DNA of 64,000 nt from Colius striatus (GCF_028858725.1 NC_084764.1:19209501-19273500); one strand, 5' to 3'; positions 13,001 to 24,670 are shown, numbered from the stretch's first letter. Made by a program: numbers and translations. The notes: generated from the letters alone by a model not told the origin.

Positions 13001-16000
13001 CCGTATTTCTCATGCACACTATAGTTGTTGAGTTAACCTAATATAACCGGGTTTTGCGCTTGTAAGTGTAGAATGTCAGATCATTGACTTTCAGAAACTA
13101 AAGTATTTACTCCACACTGGACTGAGGATAATACCGGCTTCAGCCTCCTCACATTTCTCCTGTTCACCTAAATTTGCCCAATTTAAGTAAAATGAGCTCC
13201 TGAACCAGTAAGCATTTCTATGTCAAGCAACAAGTCGATCCTCTGTAACATATTTTAACATAAGTTAAAGCATGTAACAAAAGCTAAGGTTATACTCAGT
13301 TGAACCAATCTTTGTATGACTTCTTCATGCTGATTTTTGCAACTTTAAAAAGCAATAAAAATGAGAATACAAGTAACCATTAATTCCGACACCAGAGTTA
13401 TTATGGATCCAAAAAGTCCTCTCCATTACCTAAAAATGAGATAGCAACCCAGTGTGTAACATGTGGATAGCCACACTAGTCCAATAACTAGAAAAAAAAA
13501 TTAACCAATTCTTCACTTACATTATTAACCAGGTTTTATTTATGAGAACATTTCCTTAGAAATTCTCTCCAGTTTTGTTAGCAAACAAATATAAACCACA
13601 ACTCCAAATCCTAAAAACCAGCATTCCGTCTTTTGTTTCATCATCCTTCCCCACAAAAAGCAATTCAGTCAAAGAGTGGACAAGTCATGTGAAATCACCA
13701 ACAACGTAGTGGAGTCTCAATAATAATTTTAATGCTTAGGTTAAAGCACATAGTGCACTTTGCTCCCCAGGTGGTAGGAAAATGAACCCTTACAAACAAA
13801 ATGAATGTGTAACTTTTACAATACAAATATGTCTGGTATGAAGGAACTAATGTAGTTTGCTCCAGGAGGTAAAGCCCTCTTAAATCAATTTTCCATCATA
13901 CCATAAAAGTATATCTTGATTTCTCTTGCCAACAATTCAGTTTTCCATACTTACATCCTGATTATATTCCAAGAACACATGGAAATTTAAATCCTTTCTC
14001 AAAATAGGATGTGCTGCCACGCGACACAAAAACACTTCATGCATTGCAACTGTCTTCTTGAATATTGCCAAATACTCACTGAAAACAAGAAACAAGACAG
14101 TCATAAGCAATTAAGTCTGAAATAAGCCTAGAGAACAGCTTTAAGACATCCTCGGTAAGAATACAAAATTATAAGCTGATACAGTAGAGGTTATTATTCT
14201 GATATTTGATATATACATAAATACATAGTACAATGTTAATGCTAGGGGTGAAATTTGAAGCCCTAACATATTACAGAGACATGACATGAAGATTCATCAA
14301 ATATATTCTAGTTTTTAAAGTTAGCTAAGACAGACTGGTTTGCTGAAAGTGCATTTAAATGTCCTTCCCCCAAAAATTCCCTAAAAATCAAGAAATTGAG
14401 ATAAAGACTACAGTCATTAGGTACTACGTAGCTGATGTGCAAATTCCTTCCTCCCCATCTCCATCCCCTTGCCTATTTGCACCCTCCTTACTTATTTAAA
14501 CATTCATGTAGTTTTGTCTTTCATTCCATGTTAAAGCACTTAGCCTTTTGGGACTTATGTGGACATCTTGCTTCATAGTGGTTCTAAAAGTGAAATTAAG
14601 TGCTGCATTTGGTAGGTATAACCAAAAACGCGTGTTTAACCATGACAATTGCATAGCTGTCCAGTTCAGCCAACTCAACTTTAAAGCAATTACTCATTTG
14701 TGATTTAATTAAGAGGAAGGCATTCTTATCATAACAAGTTTGCTAAAAGTAATTTTGCTTTGCAAATTCAGTGAGTAAGGTGCAACTTGTCTAGAAATGA
14801 GCAAGGGGCTCTTTCTCCCATTCTGAGGTCAAATGGTGAAATGGTAACACTTTTGCTTCCACTATGTGCAAGGAGGTTAAGATTTACATACCAGCAAACC
14901 AGCAGGGCCAGTGTTGGGAGATGTTTGATCTCAGTGACAGTAGTAGTCATTCAGTGAAGACAAAAAAGGAGGATGCAGAGGATGGAGGTGGCAGTAGAAG
15001 AAACCCAAAGTTTTCTGTGTTATCCAACCCCTAACCAGACCACAAGAGAATCATGATCAGGGCCGCTGGAAAACCACAGATTCTTTAAAATCTATAGTGT
15101 TCTGCTAATTTCCAGTTTTCTGCATATGAAGTGTATATCTACTCTGCTATAAACCATGTTGTACATAACACTATTACAGAGCTTTTTAAGACATTTGCTC
15201 ACAGCAGCTGGAGTTCGGAGGGAAAGCAGCAGTTCTAAGAGTTCTATGTACTTTTCTTGCCAATTCAGAGCTCTTGATAGAAGCAGTCTAGAAGCAGCGT
15301 AAATATACACTTGAAAACTGAAACCAATGACAGGAAAAAGATCAAAGAAGTGAATGCATGATAAGGAAAGCGGATGAAGCAAGGAGAAACTTCACTGTGT
15401 AACTCAATATGGAACAAAAAACCTTAGAGCAGATATTTCAATAGACATTAAATTCATAGTAAGGAAAAATATTATTTTCAAGAATTATATTCTCCTTGTG
15501 CAAAAAAAAAAGGGAGCGTAAAAAAAAAAAGTATTTTCTAGTAACCTCCATATTTCTTCAGAAATAGATAGTTGGCATCTATATTTACTGTACCAACCAC
15601 ATGCAAAAATCCCTAGTTCAACCACTACACGTATAAATCTTAGTGTCTCATTACGCTTATAAAACATGGAGCTCCAGAACTAAAATTGATAGCGGTTACC
15701 CTCTCCTTTTGCAGATGTTCTGTGAAGAAATGTAACTAAGTATTTTTTTCCTTTAAAAGAATGTTCAAAAACAAGTTGGGTTGGTTTTTTTTTTTCCTGT
15801 TTCAAAAGTTCTTCCATTAATTATTTCTACCATTTTCCTAATGGCACTGATCATGATCACTAGTATAACTCTGGTTATGTAACAACTGGATTCTTAAGCC
15901 TACATCTCACAGAGAACCATTGTAGTGAAATCAGAAACACGGGACAGCAAACAGCAATAAAAGTTGAGGGATATTAAAAAAAAAAAAAGTAGTAATCGAG

Positions 16001-19000
16001 ACTACATACGCCTCCAGTTCTTGTTTCATCTTGGTGAATTCTTCTTTAGTCATAGATCCTTCTCCTTCTCCAAGTTTCTGCAATTTCTCCCTTGAGGCAT
16101 CAAAGTCAGGCCTGGGTGGTGCTGGTGGAATCTGGAATGGAATCAATTGGGGGTTTTATTTTAATCGCTCTTCTTCTCAGTCAAACAACATCTGATTAGC
16201 ACAGGATCTGAAGACTGCCTGCAGCTTTTTAATATATGGCTCTCTCTTTCATCATTGATTACAGTATTTATAGATGAATTCTCTCATTCATAAGTTAGAC
16301 ACACTGAATTACTACACCAAATTTGGCCAAGTGCCCTCAAAGATTAATAAAGTATTCACTGTTGGCTTCAGTAGTTTAATTACAACAGAAACCAAATAAT
16401 ACCTAGCTTTCCATGACAATGAATTAAAACTCAAAATCATTATTTTACGATTAGTTTTGGTTTAGGTTATTTGGTAAGGATTATTGGTTTTTTTCTACAA
16501 TTGTTTTCACACAATCCAAAACTTTAAAACAAAAAAATCATTCCATGTTGTTTGCAGGCACTAGTTCTTTCTTGCAGTACTGTTGTCATTAAAGATACAT
16601 CTGTTGAAATAACAAAGCACACAGTAAACAAGTCTCTAGGTTAACCTTGTAACATAGCATATTACAATTGTAAAAGAAAACACCAGTTAAACTAACTGCT
16701 ATAAGTAAATAGACACAGAACAAAGCTAAAGGATGCTTAAATTTTAGTTCACTGATATTTTCCCATTACATTAATGCAGTACAAAAAAAGAAAATCTGGC
16801 ATCCAACCAGTCAACTGTCTGAAACTAGCTATTACTATACTGAAGGTCTAGTTACTTCAAATAGCTTTTCTGACTAAAAAGACTAGCTCCAGAATGGTAT
16901 GGCACATCACAGATTATTTTCCTCATAATGTACCACTAGTCAATTACAAATATATGTTTACCTTCTGAATCCATAGACACCTCCCTAAACACAAAATCAA
17001 CACTAACTTTCACACAGAGATGACAAATATTCCTGCTTGTAATTAAAGTATGAACAGAAACACCCATGTTTAATAGGCAGTATCATAAGGTGAGGAGGCC
17101 TGAAATAAACTTCGAAACCTAAGTTAAGTTGTCTATTAAGAGTTTCTGTAGTTGCAGATGGTATTTCATTGGGTTTTTCCCCTCCAACTGATTTATAGAG
17201 AAATAATTCTCACCTTCACAACAAAAACTGAAAAAGTCTAATTACCAAAACTCAGTTACTGCATTCTGCCACATCAGCTAAAACAAAGGCAACATGAAGT
17301 TTGTAACCAAGTTAAACATTAGCTCGCAAAAAACAATACCACCAAGTTGTACAGTTCACCTGTCTCCCACACTTTTAACACACTGGACTAAAAATACACT
17401 TGGATATGGAGTAAACTATGCACTCCTTAGGAGTGAAAGGCAAGAGAGTACGATAACTACAGCCACTTTCCTCCAAGCTTGCTTCAACATTAATTTTGTG
17501 TAATTGCATAAAATACAGTATCTGATCTGGTTTTAGAGGGAATTAACATCTACCATTTTTTCTATTGCATTTAACAGCAGTCACAAGTACTTTTGATATA
17601 GCCCGCAGGAAACAGTGCACATAAACCAAAAGAACTGTAATACTTACGATATAGCCAGCGTAGTCCTCATTCTCAACAAAAGAATCATGAAGCCAAATAA
17701 ATTCTTCATGTTGCCGGACAACTGAAAATTCATTTTGTTTGAAATTTGGTAAGGAACTCTAGGAAGGGAAATGGAGGAAGAACTATGAAAAAAACCACAA
17801 ACCCTAAACAAATCCCAAACACCAAATAATCCCCCAAAACCACAATGCTTTTCATTACTATACAAAAAAACATCTTGAAGGAACAAAAAAATAGCCTTGT
17901 AAAAATAATCCAACCGTCCAAGTAAGAATTTGTCAAAAAAACACATTCAAACAGCAATAATTATGACTGTCTTAAAGCAGCAATCAACTGTAATGAGTTG
18001 TTCAAAGAAGTTGTGGAGTCTCCAGCCTTGGAGATATTCAAAATCCAAAGAGACAAGTCCTGAGCAAAGTGCTCTGGTTCACTCTGACTTACTGGTGGGA
18101 GTGAGGGAGAAGATGCAACTACATGATCTCCAGAAACCTTATTCAGCCTCAACTACTCTGTGATTCTACAACCAATGAACTCAAATCTTAAAAAAACCCA
18201 AAAAACCCATACATGAGAAGTAAATAAAAATTATTCTCTAATGCACTTCCACTATGAAATATATTTTTAGAATCTGAAACTACGACTAATAAAAAACTAT
18301 TGAAGAACACTAAGGTATATTAAGGATTCTATCTGCAATAGGCCAATTAATAAGCATGCAATGACAAGGCAACACATCAGTACAAAAAACTGAACGTCAC
18401 TTTTTTTCCAAATTGATTTTAACCTCTTACATTTTTAACCATCTTTTTCTTAAGCACAGCAGTTACACAGTCTCTTAAATACAAGATAATGTTACTTTCT
18501 CATTTCTTTTGGATTGTGCTGCACTTGTTTCAATAAACAGTTGAAGCAACTTTGCTGTTCTATATAATTAAGAAAATGTTCAGTGTACAAACCCAGGCTT
18601 TTACCTTAGTATGGACAGTGAATTTCACCTTGTCCCTCTCACTGAGTGCATCTGAGATATCCACTTGCAGAGCAGCATCAGTCTGGAGATCTACATTTAT
18701 TGCTCTAAGCTACACAAAGAAAAAGCTATTTAGCTTACATTAAAGAAAAAAAAAAAAAGGTATTTCTATTTCCTTTATTCTTCCCTTGAGAAGAACACTG
18801 ATCCTGCAATGCTGAACAGCCTCAAAAGACTGAAGATAGATGACAAGAAAAACCCAACACTAGAAGATTATTTCCAGTGGGCAAAGAAATTCCAGCAGTA
18901 CTCCTTATGGCACACACAATCATACAAATCATTTCCTTTACCGTACTCCCTGCTAGTGCCTTACTAACAAGTTAACAATATACAGAAATGAAAGTAATTC

Positions 19001-22000
19001 AGATGGTCAAAGCAAAGTACATTTACAGACAGAAGCAAGTTTTGTAGGTTTTTCTCTTCATACCTGTCTTCATTCCCCCACTCCCACAGATCAACAAACT
19101 GCTGTAAGTAAACGTATTGTAAAGGTACTTTTTAAGGTACTACGAATTGTAAATGTACTTTTAAGGAGAAGCAACAGCTAATGAAGACTTGGTTTACTCA
19201 TATTGTCTTACACTATTCTTTTGTTTAACATTTGCTATGATACAGAGAAAAAGCTTAATAAATAATAGTATCTTGAACTGCACAGATCTGTCTTGAGGCA
19301 GTATTTTTCTGGGGAAAACAAAAATGTTTTGTTTTTTACAAAACAAAAAAATAAAACAATCAACCAAACAAACAAAAAAAAAATCAGAAAAAAAAACCAC
19401 ACAAAAACCCCAAAAAACAACAAAACAAATCACACAAGGAAAAAAAACCAGTCAAACACAAGATTTCAGTCTCTCCAAAATCAGCAGAGAAGTGCAAGGA
19501 ATATGCCCCTTTTTCCACAAGACATGAAACCTTATCTAGCTCAGAAAATAATTCCAAAGTGAAATAAAAAAGAAACTGAGATAATGATCAAATATAGAAA
19601 CACTGGAAGATTATCTGAGCACCTCAGTGTTTTGCAGTAACTGGACCAAAGGCTTTGGTGGTACTTGGTGAAACTAACCTCATCTAGTCTCCAACTGGAA
19701 ATTCAAGTCCCCTCACCCTTACACCCGTGTTATTCTAGAGCACTTTGTCTCATGACAATTTTATCATCATGATCAACAGACTAAGGCTAACTCTGAAATC
19801 TTCTCCAGTCACATTGTCAAAAAATCTTTCAGCGTCACGCTCATGAGGCTTACTCTTTACTGTGACACTATGTTTTCTTTGACAATGCATTTTTTCTAGA
19901 AATATCACATTCTAAAGGATAAAAAAAGCTTTGCCATACAAGGATGGAGATATTTTTTTCCTTTAAAATTTTTCATGGCTGTTATTTTGAAGTCAGTAAA
20001 ATGCAGTAAAATGCTTTAAGTGTCAGCAACACACAGTACAAAGGTTACACATGAGCAGATTTTCTTAGGTAACTCTGCAAGGCACTGAAACAGCACTAGA
20101 TGAGAAGCATCAACAGCCACATCTTGTTTTCCATCAGTTATTTTAATCCGTATCTTCAGTCATAGTGGTCAGCTCCTACTCTAATTTTCTTGTTAACCTC
20201 ACTGCACGGACATCTCTGCTGCCTACAAAGCAAAAATCAGACCAATATATTTTAGAATTACTGCATTAAAGCAAATCAAAATCATACAGTCTAGCACACT
20301 CTGCTAGGCAAGCAATTCATAACAGTTCAATAGTTATTACACAAATAGTAATAGCAGTTTCTTATAACCAAGCTGGAAACCACTAAAACCACTGCATAGT
20401 AACATATTCACACATGTGATTCAGGCATCTCTTTTGCTCTGTTTTCCCCGGGTTTAAGGGGTCACTGCCTCACAAAAGGTATATTATCATGCAATGATCC
20501 ACTGCAGATCATTTCTCAGAGGCAGAATCTCCTAGCTCCTACTGAGTTTCCAGTGTGCTTAACATCTAATTTGGGAAAGAAAAATACAATCTGACATACC
20601 AATGTCTGCCTTATGTCATGACACCACATTTTTCAGCTTGTAAAAAAGTTTTTAGTGGTTACACTGTCTGGGGTACTATTTGTTTTTCTCCCCCCCCCAT
20701 AATACATTATCAAACAGAGCAATCTCAGCAAATAATCTGGATTATCCACACGGTATTTCTGTAATCTTTCACAGGTCACAAAAAACTTACTAAAATGCTT
20801 TTTTTAAAAAAAAAAAAAAAGCTACAATACCAGATTCTGAGATTTGGTACAGCAGCTGTTCACGTGTGTGAGTAGGGCACACGCTGGCTCTAGCACAGCA
20901 CACCCTGGCCATAGGCACTACTTGCAGCTTTAGAAACAAAATGCTCATCTGTGCTGAGAAAAATGAAGAATTACCTAAACATGACAACTTCACTCATGAC
21001 ATACAACTGCAAAGGAGTATTTGTTTTATTTACAGCAAGCTAAGTTTGTAATAGTTTTGAAGAGCTGAATCATATGTTAAATTATGCCATGTAGCCTGAG
21101 TGCCAACAGGGAATATTTTCATCTGCAATGGTAATGAAGCATTTATGAAAGGTGTCAAAGACAATCAGAAAGCTCAAGAACTTTAAATGCATTCATGTGA
21201 CACAATGGTTCACGTTTCACTACTGGGAATTAAATTCACAAACAACATCATCACATAAACTTCAACAATCTCTTCACCATTGCTTCTAAAAGAAAACCAC
21301 CACCAACAGATGGGCTTCTAGTCACAAAGGGAGTAAAGTCCCTTCGTACCTTACTCCCCTCCCCAATCTAATACCTATAACATAGCATAGTAATTTTATA
21401 CTTAGTTACATACTCTACAACCATGCTGAACAGCTTGCAAAACAAATGCTAACTTACTTCACCTGCTTTACAGTTTCCTACACTATACCAAGGAAGTTCC
21501 TGTGTTATTCAAGGGTTTAGAAAACACCAGAAGCCAAAACCAGGGCTAAGGGATGTTACAATATTAAAAGAGAACACAAAACAAGGAGAGGATTTAGCAT
21601 CTAAGCGCCTGCTCGAGGATTAATTATATTTCAAATGATAATAGAAGGATGCTGGTAGAGACAAGGGAAACAACCAGACCTTGTCACCTGTTAACAACAG
21701 TATGCTCCAAGCTCTTTTAAAAACGCTACAGAAAAAGGACCCTTTCTTCAGGAGGTTTTCTTTACAGGCAGATAAATACACAAGAGCAGGAGAAACAGAT
21801 AATACTTTCACAACAAAAGATTACTAAGTGTCTTTGGCATTAAGTTTCTAGCAGACCTGTTCTAAGGGATAGCTCACTTCCTCTAAACCAGTAGAGACAA
21901 ATATCAGTCAAGTCAGCTAAGATTTATGTAGCCATAAAATACACAAGACAGTACTAGCAGAGCAATACTATACCACCTATCAAAACATGTATTGTTTATG

Positions 22001-24540
22001 TTAGAGAGCACAAAGAAAACTCAACAGGAACAGAGTTATCCCAAGCAAACTCAATAGTATCTTCCTAAGTGAGATTTAGAAAAGCAACTCTCACAAGTCC
22101 ATTTTATGCACACCATTTATGATGAGTCCTGTCTACAGACCACGCACTGCTACTTCCTCAAAGATGATTCTCAGTGTTCTGTTCTACAATTTTCCAGAAA
22201 AAGCTCTGTATGGTGTAACACAGTGGTCTGAAAATTACTGTTTGATGTGGCATGAGCACAATTTGCAGCTCTCTTTCCATCTCATCATCCCCACATTAAA
22301 CTTAACACAACTGTACCTGACCAACATAATTCTGAAGAGCTAGAACTACAGTTGTCATAGCAATATCTGAATTCTGGAAAGAGTACTGATTTTCAAAATT
22401 AAAAGTTCAATTACTCTAACGAAAAGTTACCATCCATGCTTTCAAATAAAGGTTTGAGACACTTATTTTAATCACAGAGGAAGGCAACAAATCAGAATCT
22501 AGTAAACACTTTATGAAAAGCTGTGTATTTTTACTACTGCTACTAAGGAAGAGGGAAAAAAAGTTAAGGTTTTGAATTTTAAAGCTCAGCAAATCCATTA
22601 ACTGCCAGCACTGCTTTTGATTAGATTTTCTGTATCATATTCAAAACCATGCAGAAAACTACTTTTGTTTTACCCCAGGGATTTACACAGCAATAAAAAA
22701 ATAAAAACAAAACCAGAGTGACTGAAAAGAAGATACCTAAAAAAAAATAAGGAAAGGAGAAGGACACTGTTCTGGTTTAATTCCTCAGTGCTGGAAGAAG
22801 ACTGAGGAGGGAAAAAAAAAAAAAAAACAGCACTTGGCCAAGTGAGATGATGCAAGTTGTCCAACAGCACAAACAAGACTGCTACGAGATTTCTTAAGGC
22901 TTTCAAATTACCTTGTGAACTCTGGCTACTTGTAGCCTTGGAGAGAAAACATGTAACCAATCAACAAAAGAAGTTTCACACAGGATCTGATCTACGTTTT
23001 TAAATTCTACCTGCACCTTCAGATACAGACAAATTAACTGCGCACTTCCATGTCTGTTCCTAAATATCAGGGACAATCTACGTAACACACAAGTTTATAA
23101 CTAACAAGTTCTTCAGTCCTTGTTCTGAAGGCACCCAAAGGACAACAACTTCTACCTTCTCTCTTTTTTATCTAGTGTTTTTATTAAAGTAGCTGTATAA
23201 CTAGAGGCAAAAGCTCTACAGTGGCTAGAATCATCGTAATAGAACACTAAAATTCCTTTTTAAATTTCTGATCATAAACTGAAAAATAAAATGCACTTAA
23301 TACCTACCATATGCATACAGTCAAAAATTGTTTGGTACTGAACATTATATTTGACACTTGAGCAGAGCATGCATGGTAAAAGCATATACCAATACAGGGG
23401 TTTTCAGATCTTGTGTTTTTTAGTAATACACTGTCTATAGCCACTTTAATAATAACCAGCATCAACCACAGCAACTTAAGTAACTGCTCTCCTACCTTGC
23501 TCAGAGGCAGTCTTTCTCAAGATACTAACTGATAAGGGTAATCGGTCTGAATAAGTTATACCATATGAGCTGATTTGTTGCTTGAGTAAGGCAGGCAAGT
23601 TAAAGAGGTGGATGCAGCAGTTAAAAAGAGAAATAAAGGCCAAGAACCAGTAGGGCAGAGAAAAAGAATTTCTCAGTAAGAAACATAAACGTGGCATCCT
23701 GTCCCAACAACACAACTTCTTTTTCATAAAGAGTTTATTTTGCAGCGTGTGCCCGCAATGTAAAGGTCCCATTGTTATGAATGGAAAAGCCTCCAGGGCC
23801 CGGGGAGAGGGCAGGACTGTTCACCTAGGCCGTGGCTCACGGTTAATGATGAGACCTGATGCTCTGTCCACACGGCTGCTCAGCCCAGTCGGGGCCACAG
23901 CACAGTCTGGGTGTGTGCGGGGCTGGGGGGCACGGATCGGAGCAGGGAAGGGCACGAGGAAATAATATGAATCTCTAGCAACACACTCAAGCAATTCCAA
24001 CGAAAAGGTATGAAAGGACTGCCCTTCCAAAACTTGGGTGATAGAACAATGAAAAATCCAACGCAAAGCAAAGCACAGGCACACAGAGACTAATGTCAGA
24101 CGGAGGCTGTGCTATTCTCACATTCGCAGACCCCGGCGGCCGCGCACCCCGGACCCAAGCTGCCTGCCTCCCCGGCATCCCGCGCCCCTCCTGCTACCCA
24201 CGCAACGGGCTCGGGCCGGGCCGGGCGGCAGCCGGAGGGCCCGCCGGGGGACGGGATGTGGCCCGCCCTCACCCACCCCACCTCATCCCACCTCCTGGGT
24301 CCCTAACGCCGCCTGCGACACTTACACCTCGGTCCTCCTCCGAGAGGAAATCTGGGCCGTCGTCCGAGCCTTCCTGCTGGGGGTAATGAGGAAGAGGCGC
24401 GGCGGGCCAGGGGGACGCGGAGGGGCACGACCGGCGGTAGGGACGGTGTAGAGAGATAAAGCGCACAGGTTAGCGACCCGGCCGCGCCCGCCCGCCCCGC
24501 CCCGCCCCGGCACCGCGGCCGCCCCGAGACCCACCATCAT
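3968..24540 (-). CDS. SNX6: SNX6, sorting nexin-6 (13 coding exons; 3' end off window)
   Basis: PX-BAR sorting nexin of early endosomes. As known for the family, it pairs through its BAR domain with SNX1 or SNX2 in the endosomal tubule coat that returns cargo such as CI-MPR to the Golgi, and it links to dynactin. Seen here: 13 coding exons joined in frame by GT-AG introns give residues 1-389, starting [11 protein letters not shown]. The SNX5/6-type PX domain lies at about residues 26-172, with its helical insertion around 98-135 (contains [11 protein letters not shown]). The BAR region starts near 203 and includes [10 protein letters not shown] and ESQAAKDLLYRR. The family length is 406; the missing 17 residues match the usual short last exon, which must lie before position 1. 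Differences from the human protein as I remember it are few, e.g. HKNVADDY at the exon 8/9 junction. The gene starts in a CpG island with a strong start context. Confidence 0.97.
4054..5063 (-). other. SNX6: SNX6 intron 12
   Basis: 1010 bp of A+T-rich unique sequence between exons 12 and 13. GT-AG ends. No repeat or second gene recognised. Confidence 0.85.
5064..5223 (-). CDS. SNX6: SNX6 coding exon 12 (residues 308-361)
   Basis: 160 bp, ending with one base of Glu361. It encodes [20 protein letters not shown] and continues through [20 protein letters not shown] to KISESAKQ. This is a long BAR coiled-coil segment rich in Lys and Ala. The acceptor is TTAATAG and the donor is GTATTT. Confidence 0.97.
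5224..6157 (-). other. SNX6: SNX6 intron 11 with a T12/A14 hairpin tract
   Basis: 934 bp. The only standout is a run of 12 T followed directly by 14 A at 6082-6107 on the plus strand, 51 bp past the exon 11 donor in transcript direction. Otherwise unique sequence. Confidence 0.85.
6158..6244 (-). CDS. SNX6: SNX6 coding exon 11 (residues 279-307)
   Basis: 87 bp and phase 0. It encodes [20 protein letters not shown] then YLRESQAAK, the second BAR helix. The acceptor is TTTCCAG and the donor is GTGAGT. Confidence 0.97.
6245..7433 (-). other. SNX6: SNX6 intron 10
   Basis: 1189 bp, A+T-rich. A 12-bp unit TTAACTTACTTC is duplicated near 6827-6850, and A/T homopolymers occur near 6769 and 7070. 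No other feature seen. Confidence 0.85.
7434..7473 (-). CDS. SNX6: SNX6 coding exon 10 (residues 265-278)
   Basis: A 40-bp micro-exon. Its first base completes Lys265, then it encodes [13 protein letters not shown]. It is too short for open-reading-frame detection and was found from the flanking phase and family sequence. The acceptor TTTGTGCAG and donor GTATGT are both clear. Confidence 0.96.
7474..8752 (-). other. SNX6: SNX6 intron 9
   Basis: 1279 bp of unique A+T-rich DNA between exons 9 and 10. A 77-codon plus-strand frame at 8354-8587 has no recognisable homology and is regarded as chance. Confidence 0.85.
8753..8828 (-). CDS. SNX6: SNX6 coding exon 9 (residues 240-265)
   Basis: 76 bp, beginning with two bases of codon 240 (Asn) and ending with two bases of Lys265. 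It encodes [20 protein letters not shown] then TDIC. The HKNV junction differs from the mammalian HKSA that I recall but stays in frame. The donor is GTAAGA. Confidence 0.96.
8829..11189 (-). other. SNX6: SNX6 intron 8
   Basis: 2361 bp between exons 8 and 9. A-rich tract at about 9199-9230 and T-run near 9650. A 21-bp near-duplicate carrying TCCTAAACCAAA sits around 10490-10525. No gene or full repeat recognised. Confidence 0.85.
11190..11295 (-). CDS. SNX6: SNX6 coding exon 8 (residues 205-240)
   Basis: 106 bp. It encodes [20 protein letters not shown] then [15 protein letters not shown], the first BAR helix, and ends with one base of codon 240. The donor is GTGAGT. Confidence 0.97.
11296..12565 (-). 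other. SNX6: SNX6 intron 7
   Basis: 1270 bp, unique and A+T-rich, GT-AG. Nothing else seen. Confidence 0.85.
12566..12661 (-). CDS. SNX6: SNX6 coding exon 7 (residues 173-204)
   Basis: 96 bp and phase 0. It encodes [20 protein letters not shown] then [12 protein letters not shown], the basic linker and amphipathic helix between PX and BAR, which in this family helps insert into curved membrane. The donor is GTGATT, weaker than its neighbours. Confidence 0.96.
12662..13954 (-). other. SNX6: SNX6 intron 6
   Basis: 1293 bp, mostly unique. An A-rich stretch at about 12722-12755 lies close to the exon 7 acceptor on the plus-strand map. No further feature recognised. Confidence 0.85.
13955..14078 (-). 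CDS. SNX6: SNX6 coding exon 6 (residues 131-172)
   Basis: 124 bp; its first base completes the Ala131 codon. It encodes [20 protein letters not shown] and ends HVFLEYNQD, the last part of the PX domain. Flanked by a good TTTTCAG acceptor and a GTAAGT donor. Confidence 0.97.
14079..16009 (-). other. SNX6: SNX6 intron 5
   Basis: 1931 bp. Several minus-strand frames (e.g. 15092-15382, 96 codons) lack recognisable domains and sit in intron. Poly-A stretch at about 15975-15988. No repeat family identified. Confidence 0.85.
16010..16131 (-). CDS. SNX6: SNX6 coding exon 5 (residues 91-131)
   Basis: 122 bp, ending with two bases of the Ala131 codon. It encodes [17 protein letters not shown] and [15 protein letters not shown]. 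These are the proline-rich loop and the helical insertion that mark the SNX5/SNX6 PX subgroup and that, in the family, bind cargo. The donor is GTATGT. Confidence 0.97.
16132..17647 (-). other. SNX6: SNX6 intron 4
   Basis: 1516 bp of unique A+T-rich DNA, GT-AG, without recognisable genes or repeats. Confidence 0.85.
17648..17758 (-). CDS. SNX6: SNX6 coding exon 4 (residues 54-90)
   Basis: 111 bp and phase 0. It covers [20 protein letters not shown] through ENEDYAGYI in the core PX fold. The family has no canonical PI3P-binding basic pocket here, consistent with the SNX5/SNX6/SNX32 subgroup. The donor is GTAAGT. Confidence 0.96.
17759..18604 (-). other. SNX6: SNX6 intron 3 with CR1 remnant
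   Basis: 846 bp. Contains a diverged CR1 tail (separate entry). The rest is unique. Confidence 0.85.
17988..18172 (+). repeat. CR1 LINE, diverged 3' end
   Basis: Contains GTTGTGGAGTCTCCAGCCTT and GGAGATATTCAAAATCC, followed by ATGATCTCCAGAAACC and a terminal CTGTGATTCTA, in the order of the CR1 3' terminus. Several gaps and substitutions mark it as old. It lies antisense to SNX6 inside intron 3. Confidence 0.85.
18605..18709 (-). CDS. SNX6: SNX6 coding exon 3 (residues 19-53)
   Basis: 105 bp and phase 0. It begins [14 protein letters not shown] and ends [10 protein letters not shown], the first strands of the PX domain. The acceptor is TAG after a short pyrimidine stretch and the donor is GTAAAA. 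Confidence 0.96.
19112..19167. repeat. Imperfect 30-bp tandem duplication
   Basis: ACGTATTGTAAAGGTACT at 19112 is repeated as ACGAATTGTAAATGTACT at 19142, each followed by T-runs and AAGG. Two copies with a few differences. Confidence 0.75.
19318..19452. repeat. A-rich low-complexity tract (CAAA-like)
   Basis: About 135 bp of A-runs broken by C, as in CAACCAAACAAAC and ACAAAAACCCC. The overlapping Lys/Asn/Gln-rich frames on the plus strand and Phe-rich frames on the minus strand are products of this composition. Confidence 0.85.
24326..24373 (-). CDS. SNX6: SNX6 coding exon 2 (residues 3-18)
   Basis: Encodes [16 protein letters not shown], 48 bp and phase 0 at both ends. The donor is GTAAG. 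The acceptor is a tandem CAGCAG; using the distal AG gives the family-matching MMEGS, while the proximal AG would add one Gln. The acidic N-terminal segment precedes the PX domain. Confidence 0.95.
24535..24540 (-). CDS. SNX6: SNX6 coding exon 1 (start codons only)
   Basis: The exon contributes only ATGATG (Met1-Met2), followed by a GTGGGT donor at phase 0. The first ATG has G at -3. The second has A at -3 and, after splicing, G at +4, so it is the better Kozak match. Joining to GAAGGC in exon 2 gives MMEGSDDGP, which matches the family N-terminus. The 5' UTR continues above 24540 in GC-rich sequence. A YY1-like ATGGCTGC occurs on the plus strand over the start codon. Confidence 0.9.
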
Positions 24541-24631
24541 GGCTGCTCGCAGAGCTCCGCGCCCGCCGGCCCTCCCCCCGCCAGCCCGCCCAGCCCGGCG
24601 ACCAGCGGCGAGGCGGGGCTGCGGCGCGCGG

Positions 24632-24656
24632 GGCGGGACGGGGCGGGGCGGGGCGG
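24632..24656 (+). promoter_or_regulatory. SNX6: G-run cluster (Sp1 boxes, possible G-quadruplex)
   Basis: Consecutive GGGG runs spaced by single C (GGGGCGGGGC type) on the plus strand, about 95-115 bp upstream of the start codon. They match Sp1/KLF boxes and have the run spacing for a G-quadruplex on the SNX6 template strand. Confidence 0.55.
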
Positions 24657-24670
24657 TGGCGAGCGGCACC

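Larger units (their letters stand above)
18710..24325 (-). other. SNX6: SNX6 intron 2
   Basis: 5616 bp, the largest intron fully in view. It is A+T-rich until about 23.7 kb and then rises into the promoter CpG island. Contains an A-rich low-complexity tract (19.3-19.45 kb), a 30-bp tandem duplication (19112-19167) and a C9 run at 20690-20698. Short frames at 22670-22960 and 23476-23772 show no homology I recognise. Confidence 0.85.

Noticed and set aside
19194-19562. Phe-rich minus-strand and Lys/Asn-rich plus-strand frames
   Set aside because: Direct product of the A-rich low-complexity tract inside SNX6 intron 2.
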